A stretch of 64,000 nucleotides of DNA. Source: Granulosicoccus antarcticus IMCC3135. Lineage in GTDB: Bacteria > Pseudomonadota > Gammaproteobacteria > Granulosicoccales > Granulosicoccaceae. The notes below the pieces were generated by a model, which worked only from the letters and a program-made list of their open reading frames with translations, ran no database searches and had not been told where the DNA came from. The stretch is taken from the NCBI RefSeq assembly GCF_002215215.1, contig NZ_CP018632.1, positions 5,948,501-6,012,500 of the forward strand. Reading direction: 5' to 3'. Position 1 is the first letter of the stretch, and each line of letters opens with the position of its first letter. Shown here in pieces: positions 54,148 through 64,000 of the stretch. The position numbers were made by a program, and so were the translations under genes.

Positions 54148-55397
54148 AGCTGATTATCCTGCTGTGCATGACAGTGTTCATGCACGCTCTGTGGGCCGCA
54201 CCCCATCAGCCACCAAATTCATCACAGGCGCTGGACCGGCAACTGGCTGCCACATTGCAATCGCTGAGTGCAGGCGATATGGCCCAGGCGCGCGTTCTTG
54301 CACGCCAGGCTGCCAGAACTTTCCCTAATTCGGAACTGGCTCAATTACTGGCAGCTGAGCTGACTGCCGTCTCAGCACACCAGCGTGTCCGAGCGGCAAA
54401 GACGGAGCAGATCAGCCCGGCTCTCAAGGGCTTATTGCAAGAAGCCCGTGTACGCCTGCTAAATCAGTCGAATAGCATGGACTCGCCCATAGAGCAGCAA
54501 CTTCCCAGTGAAATCATCCAGCTGGGCAAGGATGTGTCCACGTTAGTGGTTGCCGACCTTGCATCCTTCTCGCTCTATCACATCAGTGTCGATCAAGGCC
54601 TGCCAACCCTGATGCGGCAACACTATATAGGCGGCGGCAAAGCCGGATTCGGCAAGCGGCTGGAAGGCGACAACAAGACACCACTAGGGCTTTACAACAT
54701 CGATGGGCAACGCTCGGATGCCTCCCTACCCGACCTGTATGGTGCCGGCGCCCTGACTCTGGACTATCCCAATGCACTCGACCGACTGCTTGGGCGTACC
54801 GGTTCAGGCATCTGGCTACACGGCGTACCCCACAACCAGCGCAACCGCGCGCCGCTGTCCAGCGAGGGTTGTGTAACCATGTCCAATGATCACTTCATCA
54901 CATTACGCCAACGCCTGTCTCTGGAGCAAAACCCGACAACATCATCATCCGTCCCCATGCCAAGTGGACGTCCTATGGTCTTCCTGACTCATGACACCCG
55001 CTGGGTTGATGCACAGCAACAGCGTGAAGAACAACTGCGCTTTCAGGCGCTGTTTACCCGCTACAAGCAAGCCTGGGCGCAACAGAGTCTTGCAGAATTG
55101 CTGTCGCTCTATGAAACACCCGAGCCGGCACTCGACAGACTGGACAGGCTGGATCAGAACGATCAGGACGACAACGCACTGGTCACACAGCTGAACGCGG
55201 TCGAATCTGGCGATATCAGCATCGTTCGTAACCCGTCGATCAGTAGCGATGACAGCGGCGAGCCCCAGCAGGAGTTTGTCATCATGCGTCTGCAGACAGG
55301 CAGTTCAAATGAGAACCAGCTTTCAATCTACTGGGCAAAAAGCGACGATGGGAAGTGGCGCGTAGTTACTGAACAATGGAATATTGTGAACAGCTGA
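54144..55397 (+). CDS. L,D-transpeptidase (YkuD domain)
   Basis: 417 residues from GTG 54144. Signal peptide, then a helical spacer, then the YkuD domain (about 130-280): GGGKAGFGKRLEGDNKTPLG, IWLHGVPHNQRNRAPLSSEG and CVTMSN. His226 and catalytic Cys243 are in place. The C-terminal roughly 110 residues form an NTF2-like domain (LFTRYKQAWAQQSLAELLSL, WAKSDDGKWRVVTEQW). It probably forms 3-3 cross-links or attaches proteins to peptidoglycan, in the periplasm. Confidence 0.92.
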   Translation: MKLIILLCMTVFMHALWAAPHQPPNSSQALDRQLAATLQSLSAGDMAQARVLARQAARTFPNSELAQLLAAELTAVSAHQRVRAAKTEQISPALKGLLQEARVRLLNQSNSMDSPIEQQLPSEIIQLGKDVSTLVVADLASFSLYHISVDQGLPTLMRQHYIGGGKAGFGKRLEGDNKTPLGLYNIDGQRSDASLPDLYGAGALTLDYPNALDRLLGRTGSGIWLHGVPHNQRNRAPLSSEGCVTMSNDHFITLRQRLSLEQNPTTSSSVPMPSGRPMVFLTHDTRWVDAQQQREEQLRFQALFTRYKQAWAQQSLAELLSLYETPEPALDRLDRLDQNDQDDNALVTQLNAVESGDISIVRNPSISSDDSGEPQQEFVIMRLQTGSSNENQLSIYWAKSDDGKWRVVTEQWNIVNS

Positions 55398-55491
55398 AAG
55401 GAGGTTAAAGTCTGCCAGCCGCATGCCGCTCACTTGCTCAGGGCACGAGAGTGTTCTCTCTTCAGGCCAGCGACACATCGTCATAGATAAT

Positions 55492-56799
55492 ATGCTGTTC
55501 AACAGATTCTTCAAAAGCGAGGCAAAAGAACCGGAGAAACCGCGCCCGCGCGTGTCAAAGCCAGTCCGTGAGCGAACTCAACGCTCCCGCAAGCTTCACG
55601 AGAAGATGGATGTAAAGGACTTGCGTGTCGGCATGTTCGTCGTTGAATTGGACAAACCCTGGGAAGAGTCCGGCTTCATGTTTCAGGGAGTGGAACTCAA
55701 ATCCCCTTCCGATGTACTGGCCGTTCAGAAAGAATGCAAGTTTGTCTGGGTCGACTACGATGAATTCAGCTTGCAAAGTAACGATACTGTTTCGGCAGGC
55801 TTGTCCACGCCGGGCGCAGGCTCCATTCTGGACAAAGAGCTCCAGATGGAAGAGGAGCTGGATGCCGCCACAGAAGTTCATACCCTTGCCAGTCAGGCGA
55901 TCTCCACGCTGTTTGAAGAGATTCGGCTAGGCGCCGAACTGGACGGAACCAAGGTCAAACAGGCCGTTAATGGTTGCGTCGACAGCATTCTCAGAAACCC
56001 GGATGCATCCGTCTGGCTGACACGTATCCAGGCCAAGAACCAGGCCACTGCTCAGCACTCTCTCAACGTTGCGGCACTGAGCATCGTCATCGCAAAATCG
56101 ATGTCCATGACCAACCGCGAACTCGAGGATGTCGGTGTCTGCGGCATGCTTCACGATGTAGGGAAAACCAGCGTTTCCGATGAAGTACTGAACAAGGTCG
56201 GACCTCTGGACGAGGCTCAATGGGCAGAGATGCGAAAACACACGCGCTATGGCCGGGATATTCTGCTATCGACCAAAACGGTCATGTCCGGTGCCGCCGA
56301 CGTGGCGCACTCACACCATGAACGACCCGATGGTTCAGGTTACCCGAGAAAGCTGGACGACGACAGCATTCCGCTGTACGCCAAGATCGTATCAATCGCT
56401 GAAGCGTATGACACGATGACGGTCAATCAGCCCTATCGCCCCGCTTTTTCACCCTCTGATGCCATTCAAGAGCTCTATGCCAAGCGCGGCAAGCAATTTG
56501 ATGAAGAGCTGGTCATTCATTTCATTGACGCCATCGGCATTTTTCCACCAGGCAGCATTGTGGAAATGTTCAATGGAGAGGTAGGAATCGTGCTGTCCAA
56601 TACCAGTGACAAGCTGCGCCCCAGAGTCATCATGATTCTCGATGCCCTGGGTGAGCCCGCCGCGCAACGCATCGTCGACTTGTCACAAATGGATACCGAC
56701 AACGAAGGCAATATCTACCAGATAAAGACCACTCACTGCGATGGTGCCTATGGCATCGATGTCGGTGACTTCCAACGCGCAGGCCTGCGCGTCGGATAG
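55492..56799 (+). CDS. HD-GYP domain phosphodiesterase
   Basis: 435 residues from ATG 55492. The DUF3391 N-terminal domain contains DVKDLRVGMFVVELDKPWEE. The HD-GYP domain keeps QHSLNVAALSIVIAKSM, MLHDVGKTSVSDEVLNKVG, AHSHHERPDGSGYPRKL and YDTMTVNQPYRPAFSPSDA, so the metal ligands and GYP signature are all present. It should degrade cyclic-di-GMP and thus lower biofilm or adhesion. Relation to the giant adhesin in this window is speculative. Confidence 0.93.
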   Translation: MLFNRFFKSEAKEPEKPRPRVSKPVRERTQRSRKLHEKMDVKDLRVGMFVVELDKPWEESGFMFQGVELKSPSDVLAVQKECKFVWVDYDEFSLQSNDTVSAGLSTPGAGSILDKELQMEEELDAATEVHTLASQAISTLFEEIRLGAELDGTKVKQAVNGCVDSILRNPDASVWLTRIQAKNQATAQHSLNVAALSIVIAKSMSMTNRELEDVGVCGMLHDVGKTSVSDEVLNKVGPLDEAQWAEMRKHTRYGRDILLSTKTVMSGAADVAHSHHERPDGSGYPRKLDDDSIPLYAKIVSIAEAYDTMTVNQPYRPAFSPSDAIQELYAKRGKQFDEELVIHFIDAIGIFPPGSIVEMFNGEVGIVLSNTSDKLRPRVIMILDALGEPAAQRIVDLSQMDTDNEGNIYQIKTTHCDGAYGIDVGDFQRAGLRVG

Positions 56800-56831
56800 G
56801 GTTTGTCTGAAACGCTCAGTTGATTGTTGCG

Positions 56832-58331
56832 CTATAGAACGATCAGATCATCGGCCGAGCTTTGCTGACGTTTGGAATTATCAGAACGTAGCTTTTCCAG
56901 CGCATCCAGATAATTCTTGTCCACATCACCGGTTATGTATTCACCAGTGAAACAGCTGGTTTCAAAGTCTTCGATGGGGTGCTTGTCATAGCGTACGGCC
57001 TCGATCAGATCCTCGATAGTCTGGTAGACCAGCCAGTCAGCACCAATCGCCTTTTCTATTTCTGCGGTGTCTTTATCATGCGCAATGAGCTCTTCTACTG
57101 CCGGCATATCAATGCCATAGACATTGGGATGACGCACAGGTGGTGAAGCCGACGCAAAATAGACCTTCTTCGCACCCGCATCGCGAGCCATTTGCACAAT
57201 CTGACCCGATGTCGTACCTCGGACGATGGAATCATCCACCAGCAATACCGTCTTGCCATTGAACTCAAGATCGATCGGGCTGAGTTTTTGCCGTACGGAT
57301 TTTTTGCGAAGCTGCTGTCCCGGCATGATGAAGGTCCGACCGATATAGCGATTCTTGATAAATCCTTCGCGATATTTCACACCCAGATTGACTGCGACTT
57401 CCAGAGCAGAGGTACGACTGGTGTCCGGTATAGGGATAACCACGTCGATATCATGATCAGGGCGTTCCTGCAGAATCCGGCGTGCCAGTGTCTCACCCAT
57501 CCGCAAACGGGATTTGTACACTGAGATGTTGTCGATAATGCTGTCAGGCCGGGCCAGATAGACGTATTCAAATATGCAGGGAGACAGTACCGGGTTCTGA
57601 GCACATTGCTCTGTGTGCAAATTGCCTTCAACATCGATATAAACGGCTTCACCGGGGGCGATGTCTCGCAGAAGATTGAACCCAAGCCCCTGCAGAGCGA
57701 CACTCTCGGAGGCTATTGCGTATTCAGTACCGGTTTCACTTTGACGATGTCCGATAACAGCAGGACGAATACCCAAGGGGTCACGAAATGCGAAAACGCC
57801 TCGTCCCACAACCATACCGATAACAGCATAGGCACCACGACAGCGTCGATGCACGGCGGCCACGGTAGAAAAGATCATGTCTGCCGTCAGATTGGTGCTC
57901 GGCTTGAGATCCTGCAGCTCATGAGCAAATACATTGAGCAGCACTTCGCTGTCTGACTGCGTATTGATGTGTCGCAGATCCGACTCGAACAGCTCACGTT
58001 TCAACACATCGGCATTGGTGAGGTTGCCGTTGTGGCCCATGACAATGCCGTAGGGGGAGTTGACATAGAACGGCTGTGATTCAGCCTGCCCTGATGTACC
58101 AGCTGTCGGATAGCGCACATGGGCAATACCCATTGTGCCTTCCAGCCGTTGCATATCCCCGGTGCTGAAAACATCGCGCACCAACCCGGCACCACGGCGC
58201 AAAATCAGACGCCCTTCATGGCAAGTCGCAATACCAGCTGCGTCCTGGCCGCGGTGTTGCAACAGGGTCAGTCCATCATATAAACGAGGACTGACAGATT
58301 CTTGTCCAACAATGCCGATGATGCCACACAT
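56832..58331 (-). CDS. purF: amidophosphoribosyltransferase
   Basis: 499 residues. Cys2 (MCGIIGIVG) becomes the N-terminal glutamine nucleophile. Other motifs: [33 protein letters not shown] and the PRPP-binding loop [20 protein letters not shown]. First committed step of purine synthesis. It lies 5 bp after cvpA, the conserved pair cvpA-purF. Confidence 0.97.
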   Translation of the reverse strand: MCGIIGIVGQESVSPRLYDGLTLLQHRGQDAAGIATCHEGRLILRRGAGLVRDVFSTGDMQRLEGTMGIAHVRYPTAGTSGQAESQPFYVNSPYGIVMGHNGNLTNADVLKRELFESDLRHINTQSDSEVLLNVFAHELQDLKPSTNLTADMIFSTVAAVHRRCRGAYAVIGMVVGRGVFAFRDPLGIRPAVIGHRQSETGTEYAIASESVALQGLGFNLLRDIAPGEAVYIDVEGNLHTEQCAQNPVLSPCIFEYVYLARPDSIIDNISVYKSRLRMGETLARRILQERPDHDIDVVIPIPDTSRTSALEVAVNLGVKYREGFIKNRYIGRTFIMPGQQLRKKSVRQKLSPIDLEFNGKTVLLVDDSIVRGTTSGQIVQMARDAGAKKVYFASASPPVRHPNVYGIDMPAVEELIAHDKDTAEIEKAIGADWLVYQTIEDLIEAVRYDKHPIEDFETSCFTGEYITGDVDKNYLDALEKLRSDNSKRQQSSADDLIVL

Positions 58332-58336
58332 GATAA

Positions 58337-58846
58337 TCAGTAACTGGTAGGAGGAAAATCAAAATGCTGACCGATACTATCGGGCAGCCGTGCATGGACA
58401 ACCTGAGTCACTTCCTGGAACTTGGGCAGAAAGGTGGAACTTTCCCACCAGGGTTCCTGCTTCAGCTCAGGTGCAAGATTGGCTGCCAGAACCAGTAAGG
58501 TAACAATGACAAACCCTCGCAACAATCCAAATGCGACGCCAATAATACGATCCGTCGGGCTAAGGGATTTACGAGTCTTGATGCGGTTCAGCATCCAATT
58601 GATCAGATTACCCACAAACAGTGTTCCCGCAAAGAGAACCAGAGCACTGATGGTGGTACGCGCTTGCTGGCTATCGACCCGGTCAATGGGCAACAGCGAT
58701 GCAAAGCGACTGGTGTAGACGAGCGTGATAATCACGGCGCCAAGCCATATCGACAGGCTCATGGCCTCTCGGAAGAATCCACGCATCAAGCTGATCAGCG
58801 CGGAAAGGGCAAATATACCCAGGATGACAAGATCGACTTCGGACAC
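58337..58846 (-). CDS. cvpA: CvpA family membrane protein
   Basis: 169 residues from GTG 58846; a TTG 11 codons earlier (58879) is less likely. Family pattern [49 protein letters not shown]-like [20 protein letters not shown] and [20 protein letters not shown], with four membrane helices. CvpA is needed for colicin V production in E. coli and for envelope homeostasis. Confidence 0.92.
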   Translation of the reverse strand: MSEVDLVILGIFALSALISLMRGFFREAMSLSIWLGAVIITLVYTSRFASLLPIDRVDSQQARTTISALVLFAGTLFVGNLINWMLNRIKTRKSLSPTDRIIGVAFGLLRGFVIVTLLVLAANLAPELKQEPWWESSTFLPKFQEVTQVVHARLPDSIGQHFDFPPTSY

Positions 58847-58922
58847 GGGAGTTTTCCGCCTGCTGGCATGGAAATACAAGGGCGAATGGTATCAAAACAC
58901 AGAGCCTCGCAGGGGCCTCAAA

Positions 58923-59528
58923 CTATGGATATGTAAGCACCATAGTTTCAACACCCAGCAACTCAGTGACTCGCCGGCGTGCAGCCTTGGCACTTACTTC
59001 ACTGATCATGGGCCCAACCAGTACACGAAACGGCTCTGTCTCAACCTCACGGTCACGCACAAACGAGGCAAATCCCCCCTCTCGTAACCGATTTCGTACA
59101 GCAACTGCGTTCTCATGATCATTGAAACTACCCGCTTGTATCACCCAGGCGGTCAGCGGCGCCTTGCTGCGCGTTTGCTGCAGAGCTTCCCGTACTTCCT
59201 TTTCCGCCTTCATGTAATCCGGTAATTCGTCTTCACCGACTCTGAACTTGTCTCGCAAGTCGCTCGCAATATCACTCGGTTCCTGGAGCGGCACTCCACC
59301 CTGCCCCAGGGAACGCATACTGGGAATGGGCTGCACCTCGCTATTACCTTCGGTGTCCACGATGCTCAGTGGCTCCTCACGCAATTTTTCGACGCGCCGG
59401 AACTGGCTTTCGCTGCCGGCTCCGTCTAGCAACAGGGGCAAGACAATCACCATGACGGCAATGAATACAGCAGCCCCCCAAAGGCGCTGCCGGATATTGC
59501 CACTATCCTCATTTTCGAATGAACTCAC
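58923..59528 (-). CDS. SPOR-domain membrane protein
   Basis: 201 residues from GTG 59528, which has AAGG 7 bases upstream; a frame extending to 59600 overlaps folC and is rejected. It has an N-terminal membrane segment (LWGAAVFIAVMVIVLPLLLD), a variable linker, and a C-terminal SPOR domain (AWVIQAGSFNDHENAVAVRN, EPFRVLVGPMISEVSAKAAR). SPOR domains bind denuded peptidoglycan at division sites. Position between folC and cvpA is conserved (DedD-like). Confidence 0.93.
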   Translation of the reverse strand: MSSFENEDSGNIRQRLWGAAVFIAVMVIVLPLLLDGAGSESQFRRVEKLREEPLSIVDTEGNSEVQPIPSMRSLGQGGVPLQEPSDIASDLRDKFRVGEDELPDYMKAEKEVREALQQTRSKAPLTAWVIQAGSFNDHENAVAVRNRLREGGFASFVRDREVETEPFRVLVGPMISEVSAKAARRRVTELLGVETMVLTYP

Positions 59529-59550
59529 TGCCGAACCTTGCAACAAACAG

Positions 59551-60822
59551 TCATGACGATACGATGCTATGGGTCGCAATAACCTCGTGTATATCAGCAA
59601 TCGTGTGGAAGGAACCCGCTACCAGTACGGCTTGGGATTCTGCCTCTGCGGCTGAAAAAGCAGCATGCCAGGCTTGCTCTGCACTCGCATGCAAACTAAC
59701 CGGTTTGCCACTGTTCTTCTGCACCTGGGCTGTCAATGTCGCCACTGGGGTTGCTCGCGGAATGTGTAGCTCAAAGCAGTGCCATTCAGCCGCGATAGGC
59801 TCCAGAGCGGCCACTATTCCTGCCAGGTCCTTGTCTGCCAGAGCGGAAAAGACGATGTTCGCAAGCCTGTCTCCGAACGCCTCTTGCCAAGCCTGGCATA
59901 ACGCCTGCGCACCTGCCGGATTGTGTGCCACGTCCAACACCACATCAAGCCCTGAGTGTGTCAGTCGTTCAAAACGGGCCGTGACATGAATATGCATCAG
60001 CTCGCGTTCCAGAGTGGGTTTGCCAACGGGCAACATGGCTTGCAGATTTTCGACAACAGCAACGGCGCAAGCTGCATTGCGGCGTTGATGCGCTCCACGC
60101 AATGAGGTTAGCGGCAATCTGTCCGCCGACTGAGCTCCTGTATGCAGAACCGGGATACCGTTTTCAGCAGCAAAGGCGAACAGGGATTCGGGTGGCGTCA
60201 GCTCACCGACCACCAGTAATTTTCCAGGCCTGCCAATGGCCGCTTTTTCCGTGGCAATCACAGCAATATCAGAGCCCAGGTAATCTTGATGATCCAGCGC
60301 CACGCTGGTCACAACCGAGCAATCTGCATCCCAGAGATTGGTTGCATCCAGCCGCCCGCCAAGACCCACTTCCATGATGTAGACGTCACACTGTGCTTGC
60401 AGAAACACGCGCATTGCCGCCAGTGTCGTGTACTCAAAGTAGGTGAGTGTCTGAGGCGCACGTCCTGCCTCTACAAACGCCAGCGCTTCGACGATCGCCT
60501 CGGCCGATGCCATTTCGGCATTGATCCGGATCCGTTCTCGAAAGTCTGTGATATGCGGCGAGGTGTAGGTGCCCACGCGATAACCTGCTGCTGTATAGAT
60601 AGCAGTCAGCATGGCAACCGTAGAGCCTTTACCGTTGGTTCCGCCGACCAGAATCAGTGGACTATCGATCTGACGCAGTCCCAATCGTTCGGCTACCAGG
60701 CTGACCCGATCCAGCCCCATGTCAATTGCTACGGGGTGGATGGTTTCCAGCCAGGACAGCCAGGTACTCAGAGGCGCAGTGGTATCAGGAACTTCAGCTG
60801 GGAGCGGCAATGTGCGGGTCAT
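59551..60822 (-). CDS. folC: folylpolyglutamate / dihydrofolate synthase
   Basis: 423 residues from ATG 60822. The P-loop is [44 protein letters not shown] and [11 protein letters not shown] are typical. It adds glutamates to folate. Its start overlaps the end of accD by 29 bp, suggesting coupled translation. Confidence 0.96.
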   Translation of the reverse strand: MTRTLPLPAEVPDTTAPLSTWLSWLETIHPVAIDMGLDRVSLVAERLGLRQIDSPLILVGGTNGKGSTVAMLTAIYTAAGYRVGTYTSPHITDFRERIRINAEMASAEAIVEALAFVEAGRAPQTLTYFEYTTLAAMRVFLQAQCDVYIMEVGLGGRLDATNLWDADCSVVTSVALDHQDYLGSDIAVIATEKAAIGRPGKLLVVGELTPPESLFAFAAENGIPVLHTGAQSADRLPLTSLRGAHQRRNAACAVAVVENLQAMLPVGKPTLERELMHIHVTARFERLTHSGLDVVLDVAHNPAGAQALCQAWQEAFGDRLANIVFSALADKDLAGIVAALEPIAAEWHCFELHIPRATPVATLTAQVQKNSGKPVSLHASAEQAWHAAFSAAEAESQAVLVAGSFHTIADIHEVIATHSIVSS

Positions 60823-61804
60823 CAAATTTCAGAACTGGCTTGTCACTGAGCTTGGCCAGAAGTCTGGCGAGCGTATCGCGCATATCGCGCCGATCACAGA
60901 TCAGATCGATAGCACCGTGATCGAGCAGAAATTCACTACTCTGGAAGCCTTCCGGCAATTTTTCCCGGACGGTCTGTTCGATAACACGCCGACCGGCAAA
61001 ACCAATGCGCGCACCAGGCTCGGCAATGATGATATCTCCCAGCATGGCAAGCGATGCGGAAACACCGCCCATGGTTGGATCCGTCAGCACCGAAATATAC
61101 GGCAGGCCACGATCTGCAAGACGTCTGAGTTGAGCACTGGTTTTGCCCATCTGCAACAGTGAAAACAGAGCTTCCTGCATACGCGCACCGCCACTGGCAC
61201 TAAAGCAGATGAAAGGAATGCCGCGCTCCAGGCTGCGTTCGCAAGCACGGCTGAAGCGTTCGCCGACTACCGATCCCATGGAGCCTGCCATGAAATTGAA
61301 ATCGAACACCGCAACCACAACAGGCATACCTTTGAGCTTGCCTTGCAAGACTACCAGTGCATCCTTTTCACCGGAGTCCTTGGTAGCCTGGCTCAGGCGG
61401 TCTTTGTAGCGCTTGGAATCCTTGAATTTCAGAATATCCACCGGCTCCACAGAGGCGCCAATTTCCTCCTGTTCACCCGCATCCAGCAACCTCTCCAGAC
61501 GCTTGCGCGCAGAGATCAGCATGTGATGACCACACTTGATGCAGACATCCTGTGCCCGGTCGAGCTCGGCATGGTAGAGAACGTTGGAACAGCTGTCGCA
61601 CTTGACCCACAGGCCTTCAGGGACTGTGCCCTTGTCTTCATTGCGAGTTCCGATACGAGCCGGAATCATTCGCTCAAACCAGCTCATGGGGCGAATCGCT
61701 GGCAGGAATGGACGTCGGGTACCTTCCTTTTGCTCCTTGCTTGCCTTGGGCTCAATTGCCTCGGCGTTCTCGTCGCCCTTGCCAGTGGTGTCCTCGTTAC
61801 TCAT
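60794..61804 (-). CDS. accD: acetyl-CoA carboxylase carboxyltransferase subunit beta
   Basis: 336 residues. The zinc ribbon has Cys69/72 and Cys88/91 ([18 protein letters not shown]). The crotonase-like core has [34 protein letters not shown] and [14 protein letters not shown]. It forms the carboxyltransferase with AccA (not in the window). An extra roughly 35-residue charged N-terminus precedes the core. It overlaps the trpA stop (ATGA). Confidence 0.96.
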   Translation of the reverse strand: MSNEDTTGKGDENAEAIEPKASKEQKEGTRRPFLPAIRPMSWFERMIPARIGTRNEDKGTVPEGLWVKCDSCSNVLYHAELDRAQDVCIKCGHHMLISARKRLERLLDAGEQEEIGASVEPVDILKFKDSKRYKDRLSQATKDSGEKDALVVLQGKLKGMPVVVAVFDFNFMAGSMGSVVGERFSRACERSLERGIPFICFSASGGARMQEALFSLLQMGKTSAQLRRLADRGLPYISVLTDPTMGGVSASLAMLGDIIIAEPGARIGFAGRRVIEQTVREKLPEGFQSSEFLLDHGAIDLICDRRDMRDTLARLLAKLSDKPVLKFDDPHIAAPS

Positions 61805-62616
61805 GCACTGACTCCGGCTCTTTGGTCCATGGCTTTACGCATGCCATTGACGATTTCAAAAATTTTCGCATGAAGGGTGTCCGGGTCATTGCCATGTTCG
61901 CCAACCAGAGAAACCAGCACACTACCCACCACCACCGCATCGGCAGTTTCCGATACCGCGGCTGCAGAGTCTGCGTCACGAATACCGAAACCGACAGCAA
62001 CGGGTATCGAGGCAAACGACTGAATGTTAGCGACCTTCTCGGCCACTTCAACCGTATTCAGGTTGGCAGCTCCGGTGACACCCTTGAGCGACACGTAATA
62101 GATATAACCACTGGCCATCTCGCAGACCTGGCTGATGCGTGAATCCGGAGTGGTCGGTGACAGCAGAAAGATACTGTCCAGATTATTCTTTTTCAACTCA
62201 TCAACCAAAGCACCCGCCTCTTCTGGCGGCATATCGACGGTCAGCACACCATCAACACCAGCAGCACTCGATAATTCAGCAAATCTGGCATAGCCGAGTC
62301 GCTCGATCGGATTCAGATAGCCCATCAGCACAACCGCTGTGTCCGTATCTGTTTCACGAAAACGCTTGACGGTTTCCAGCACCTGAATCAGGGATACATT
62401 ATTTTTCAACGCTCTTTCGCACGCCGCCTGAATGACCGGACCATCTGCCATCGGGTCAGAGAACGGTATGCCCAGTTCGATGACATCAGAACCGGCCTTG
62501 ACCAGGGTATGCATTAATGCAAGCGTAGTTTCCAGGTCCGGATCACCGGCCGTAATGTACGGAACCAGCAATTTGCGGCCAGAAGCCGTGGCAAAACGAG
62601 TGGCGATACGAGTCAC
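61801..62616 (-). CDS. trpA: tryptophan synthase alpha chain
   Basis: 271 residues. [38 protein letters not shown] (with the catalytic Glu and Asp), [11 protein letters not shown] and [11 protein letters not shown] are all TrpA signatures. It cleaves indole-glycerol phosphate and passes indole to TrpB. It overlaps the trpB stop by 4 bp. Confidence 0.97.
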   Translation of the reverse strand: MTRIATRFATASGRKLLVPYITAGDPDLETTLALMHTLVKAGSDVIELGIPFSDPMADGPVIQAACERALKNNVSLIQVLETVKRFRETDTDTAVVLMGYLNPIERLGYARFAELSSAAGVDGVLTVDMPPEEAGALVDELKKNNLDSIFLLSPTTPDSRISQVCEMASGYIYYVSLKGVTGAANLNTVEVAEKVANIQSFASIPVAVGFGIRDADSAAAVSETADAVVVGSVLVSLVGEHGNDPDTLHAKIFEIVNGMRKAMDQRAGVSA

Positions 62617-63842
62617 AGAGTAATCCCTTCCAGGTCGGCCAGAGTGTTGATGTCCTTGTCACCACGACCTGACAGATTGACAACGATGTTCTTGTCCTTG
62701 CCCATGCCCGGTGCAATCTTGATCGCATGAGCCAGAGCGTGAGCAGATTCCAACGCCGGAATGATACCTTCGATCCTGCACAACTTGTGAGTTGCCTCCA
62801 GGGCTTCGGTATCGGTTGCAGCTACGTATTGTACCCGCCCTATATCCTTCAACCACGCATGTTCAGGCCCTACACCCGGATAATCCAGGCCTGCCGAAAC
62901 ACTGTGAGTTTCAATGATCTGACCTGCCTCATCTTCCATCAGGTAGGTGCGGTTACCATGCAGCACGCCCGGGCTGCCGGTACTCAGAGGCGCAGCATGT
63001 CGTCCGGTTTCCAGACCATCACCGCCAGCCTCTACACCTACCAGCTGTACATCCTTGTCGTTCAGGAATGGATGAAACGCGCCGATGGCGTTCGAACCGC
63101 CACCCACACAAGCCACGATCATGTCTGGCAGACGGCCAGTATGCTCCATGGATTGCTCCTTGATTTCCTTGCCGATAACGCTGTTGAAATCTCGCACCAT
63201 GGTGGGATAAGGATGTGGGCCCGCTGCCGTTCCAATGATATAGAACGTATCGTCGACATTGCCGACCCAGTCGCGCATTGCCTCGTTGAGTGCATCCTTG
63301 AGTGTGCGCGAACCTGACGTTACCGGTACGACTTTGGCACCCAGCAACTTCATGCGAAAAACGTTTGGCGCCTGACGTACGATATCTTCCTCGCCCATGT
63401 ACACGATGCATTCCATGCCCCAGCGAGCACAGACTGTTGCTGTCGCTACGCCGTGCTGACCGGCACCGGTTTCGGCGATAATGCGTTTCTTGCCCATTCG
63501 ACGAGCCAGCAGAGCCTGACCCACGGTGTTGTTGATCTTGTGAGCGCCCGTGTGATTAAGATCTTCACGCTTCAACCAGATCTGGGCACCACCCAGCTCT
63601 TGTGACCAACGGCGCGCATGATAAAGCGGATTGGGTCTGCCGACAAAATTCTTCAGCTCCCACTCGAATTCAGCAATGAATTCGTTGTCCTGGCGACAAC
63701 GCTCGTAAGCTTCTTGCAGCTCTCTGACCGGATCCATCAGTGTTTCAGCGATAAAACTACCGCCATAAACTCCGAAATGCCCCTTACTGTCGGGGTACTG
63801 ATCGATCGGTCTGTCCTCTGATGACTCTGATACTGTATTCAT
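62613..63842 (-). CDS. trpB: tryptophan synthase beta chain
   Basis: 409 residues. The PLP lysine is K102 in [36 protein letters not shown] and [20 protein letters not shown] are also typical. It condenses indole with serine. It lies 24 bp after the trpF stop. Confidence 0.97.
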   Translation of the reverse strand: MNTVSESSEDRPIDQYPDSKGHFGVYGGSFIAETLMDPVRELQEAYERCRQDNEFIAEFEWELKNFVGRPNPLYHARRWSQELGGAQIWLKREDLNHTGAHKINNTVGQALLARRMGKKRIIAETGAGQHGVATATVCARWGMECIVYMGEEDIVRQAPNVFRMKLLGAKVVPVTSGSRTLKDALNEAMRDWVGNVDDTFYIIGTAAGPHPYPTMVRDFNSVIGKEIKEQSMEHTGRLPDMIVACVGGGSNAIGAFHPFLNDKDVQLVGVEAGGDGLETGRHAAPLSTGSPGVLHGNRTYLMEDEAGQIIETHSVSAGLDYPGVGPEHAWLKDIGRVQYVAATDTEALEATHKLCRIEGIIPALESAHALAHAIKIAPGMGKDKNIVVNLSGRGDKDINTLADLEGITL

Positions 63843-63866
63843 TTAAAGCGATTCTCTTCTCTTTAT

Positions 63867-64000
63867 CTATTCCAGGACCTGCTCATCTGCGTGCCGAACT
63901 GCCGCCATAAAGGCGTGCATGGCCTCAGAGTCCTTGATTCCCTTAGCTTGCTCCACACCGGAACTGACGTCCACTGCAAATGGGGCAACCTGCTTGATAG
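63867..64000 (-). CDS. trpF: phosphoribosylanthranilate isomerase, C-terminal end (N-terminus beyond window)
   Basis: The frame entering from the right edge reads [20 protein letters not shown] and stops at 63867. The motif DVSSGVE-x(4)-GIKD is the phosphate-binding end of TrpF. Only the last roughly 44 residues are present. Position upstream of trpB agrees. Confidence 0.93.
   Translation of the reverse strand, partial: IKQVAPFAVDVSSGVEQAKGIKDSEAMHAFMAAVRHADEQVLE

Overview
The window is chromosomal DNA from a gammaproteobacterium. Gene order supports this: trpF-trpB-trpA-accD-folC-SPOR-cvpA-purF, dksA-gluQ-cbrX-cbrA-cbrB, guaB-guaA next to xseA, and scpA-scpB all match arrangements known from Pseudomonas and relatives. 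Moderate GC, few insertion signs and a giant repetitive surface protein suggest a free-living, probably marine, lineage. A Granulosicoccus-like organism is a guess, not a result. I saw no rRNA, tRNA, CRISPR array, prophage or insertion sequence.

Layout. Positions 1-16448 (minus strand) hold the most unusual locus, an apparent operon. It runs from a small ORF through a GAF-like/HlyD-type membrane protein, a PqqD-like/M50 metalloprotease/HlyD-type fusion and a short HlyD-type adaptor, into a giant surface protein of at least 3760 residues that runs off the left edge. The giant protein has a LEPR-XLL-like N-terminus, DUF4347, a beta-helix region, a six-bladed PD40 propeller nested inside a cadherin-like domain, 1 + 17 copies of a 123-residue domain, and PKD domains. 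No ABC transporter or TolC is visible. I read the locus as a candidate dedicated export, processing or anchoring system for the giant protein.

Positions 16494-25799 carry housekeeping genes: an ArsC-like reductase, pirin with a divergent LysR regulator, tsaB with a DinG/YoaA helicase, two lipoproteins, and guaB-guaA. Positions 25870-35523 (plus) carry xseA, dksA with an unusual leader and N-terminal extension, gluQ, and a CbrX-CbrA-CbrB-like system next to acs. The CbrB-like regulator has lost the hallmarks of an active sigma-54 AAA+ activator.

Positions 35578-43404 contain tlpA/msrB, an Smr gene followed by a four-gene CDP-sugar cluster, and small membrane or redox genes. Positions 43484-49827 (minus) hold a DUF222-HNH gene, a low-complexity protein built from 9-bp repeats read in shifting frames, scpB with a roughly 460-residue acidic tail, scpA and yciO. 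Positions 49967-64000 hold a parvulin, glycerate kinase, metZ, an L,D-transpeptidase pair, an HD-GYP protein, and the purF-to-trpF cluster, which runs off the right edge.
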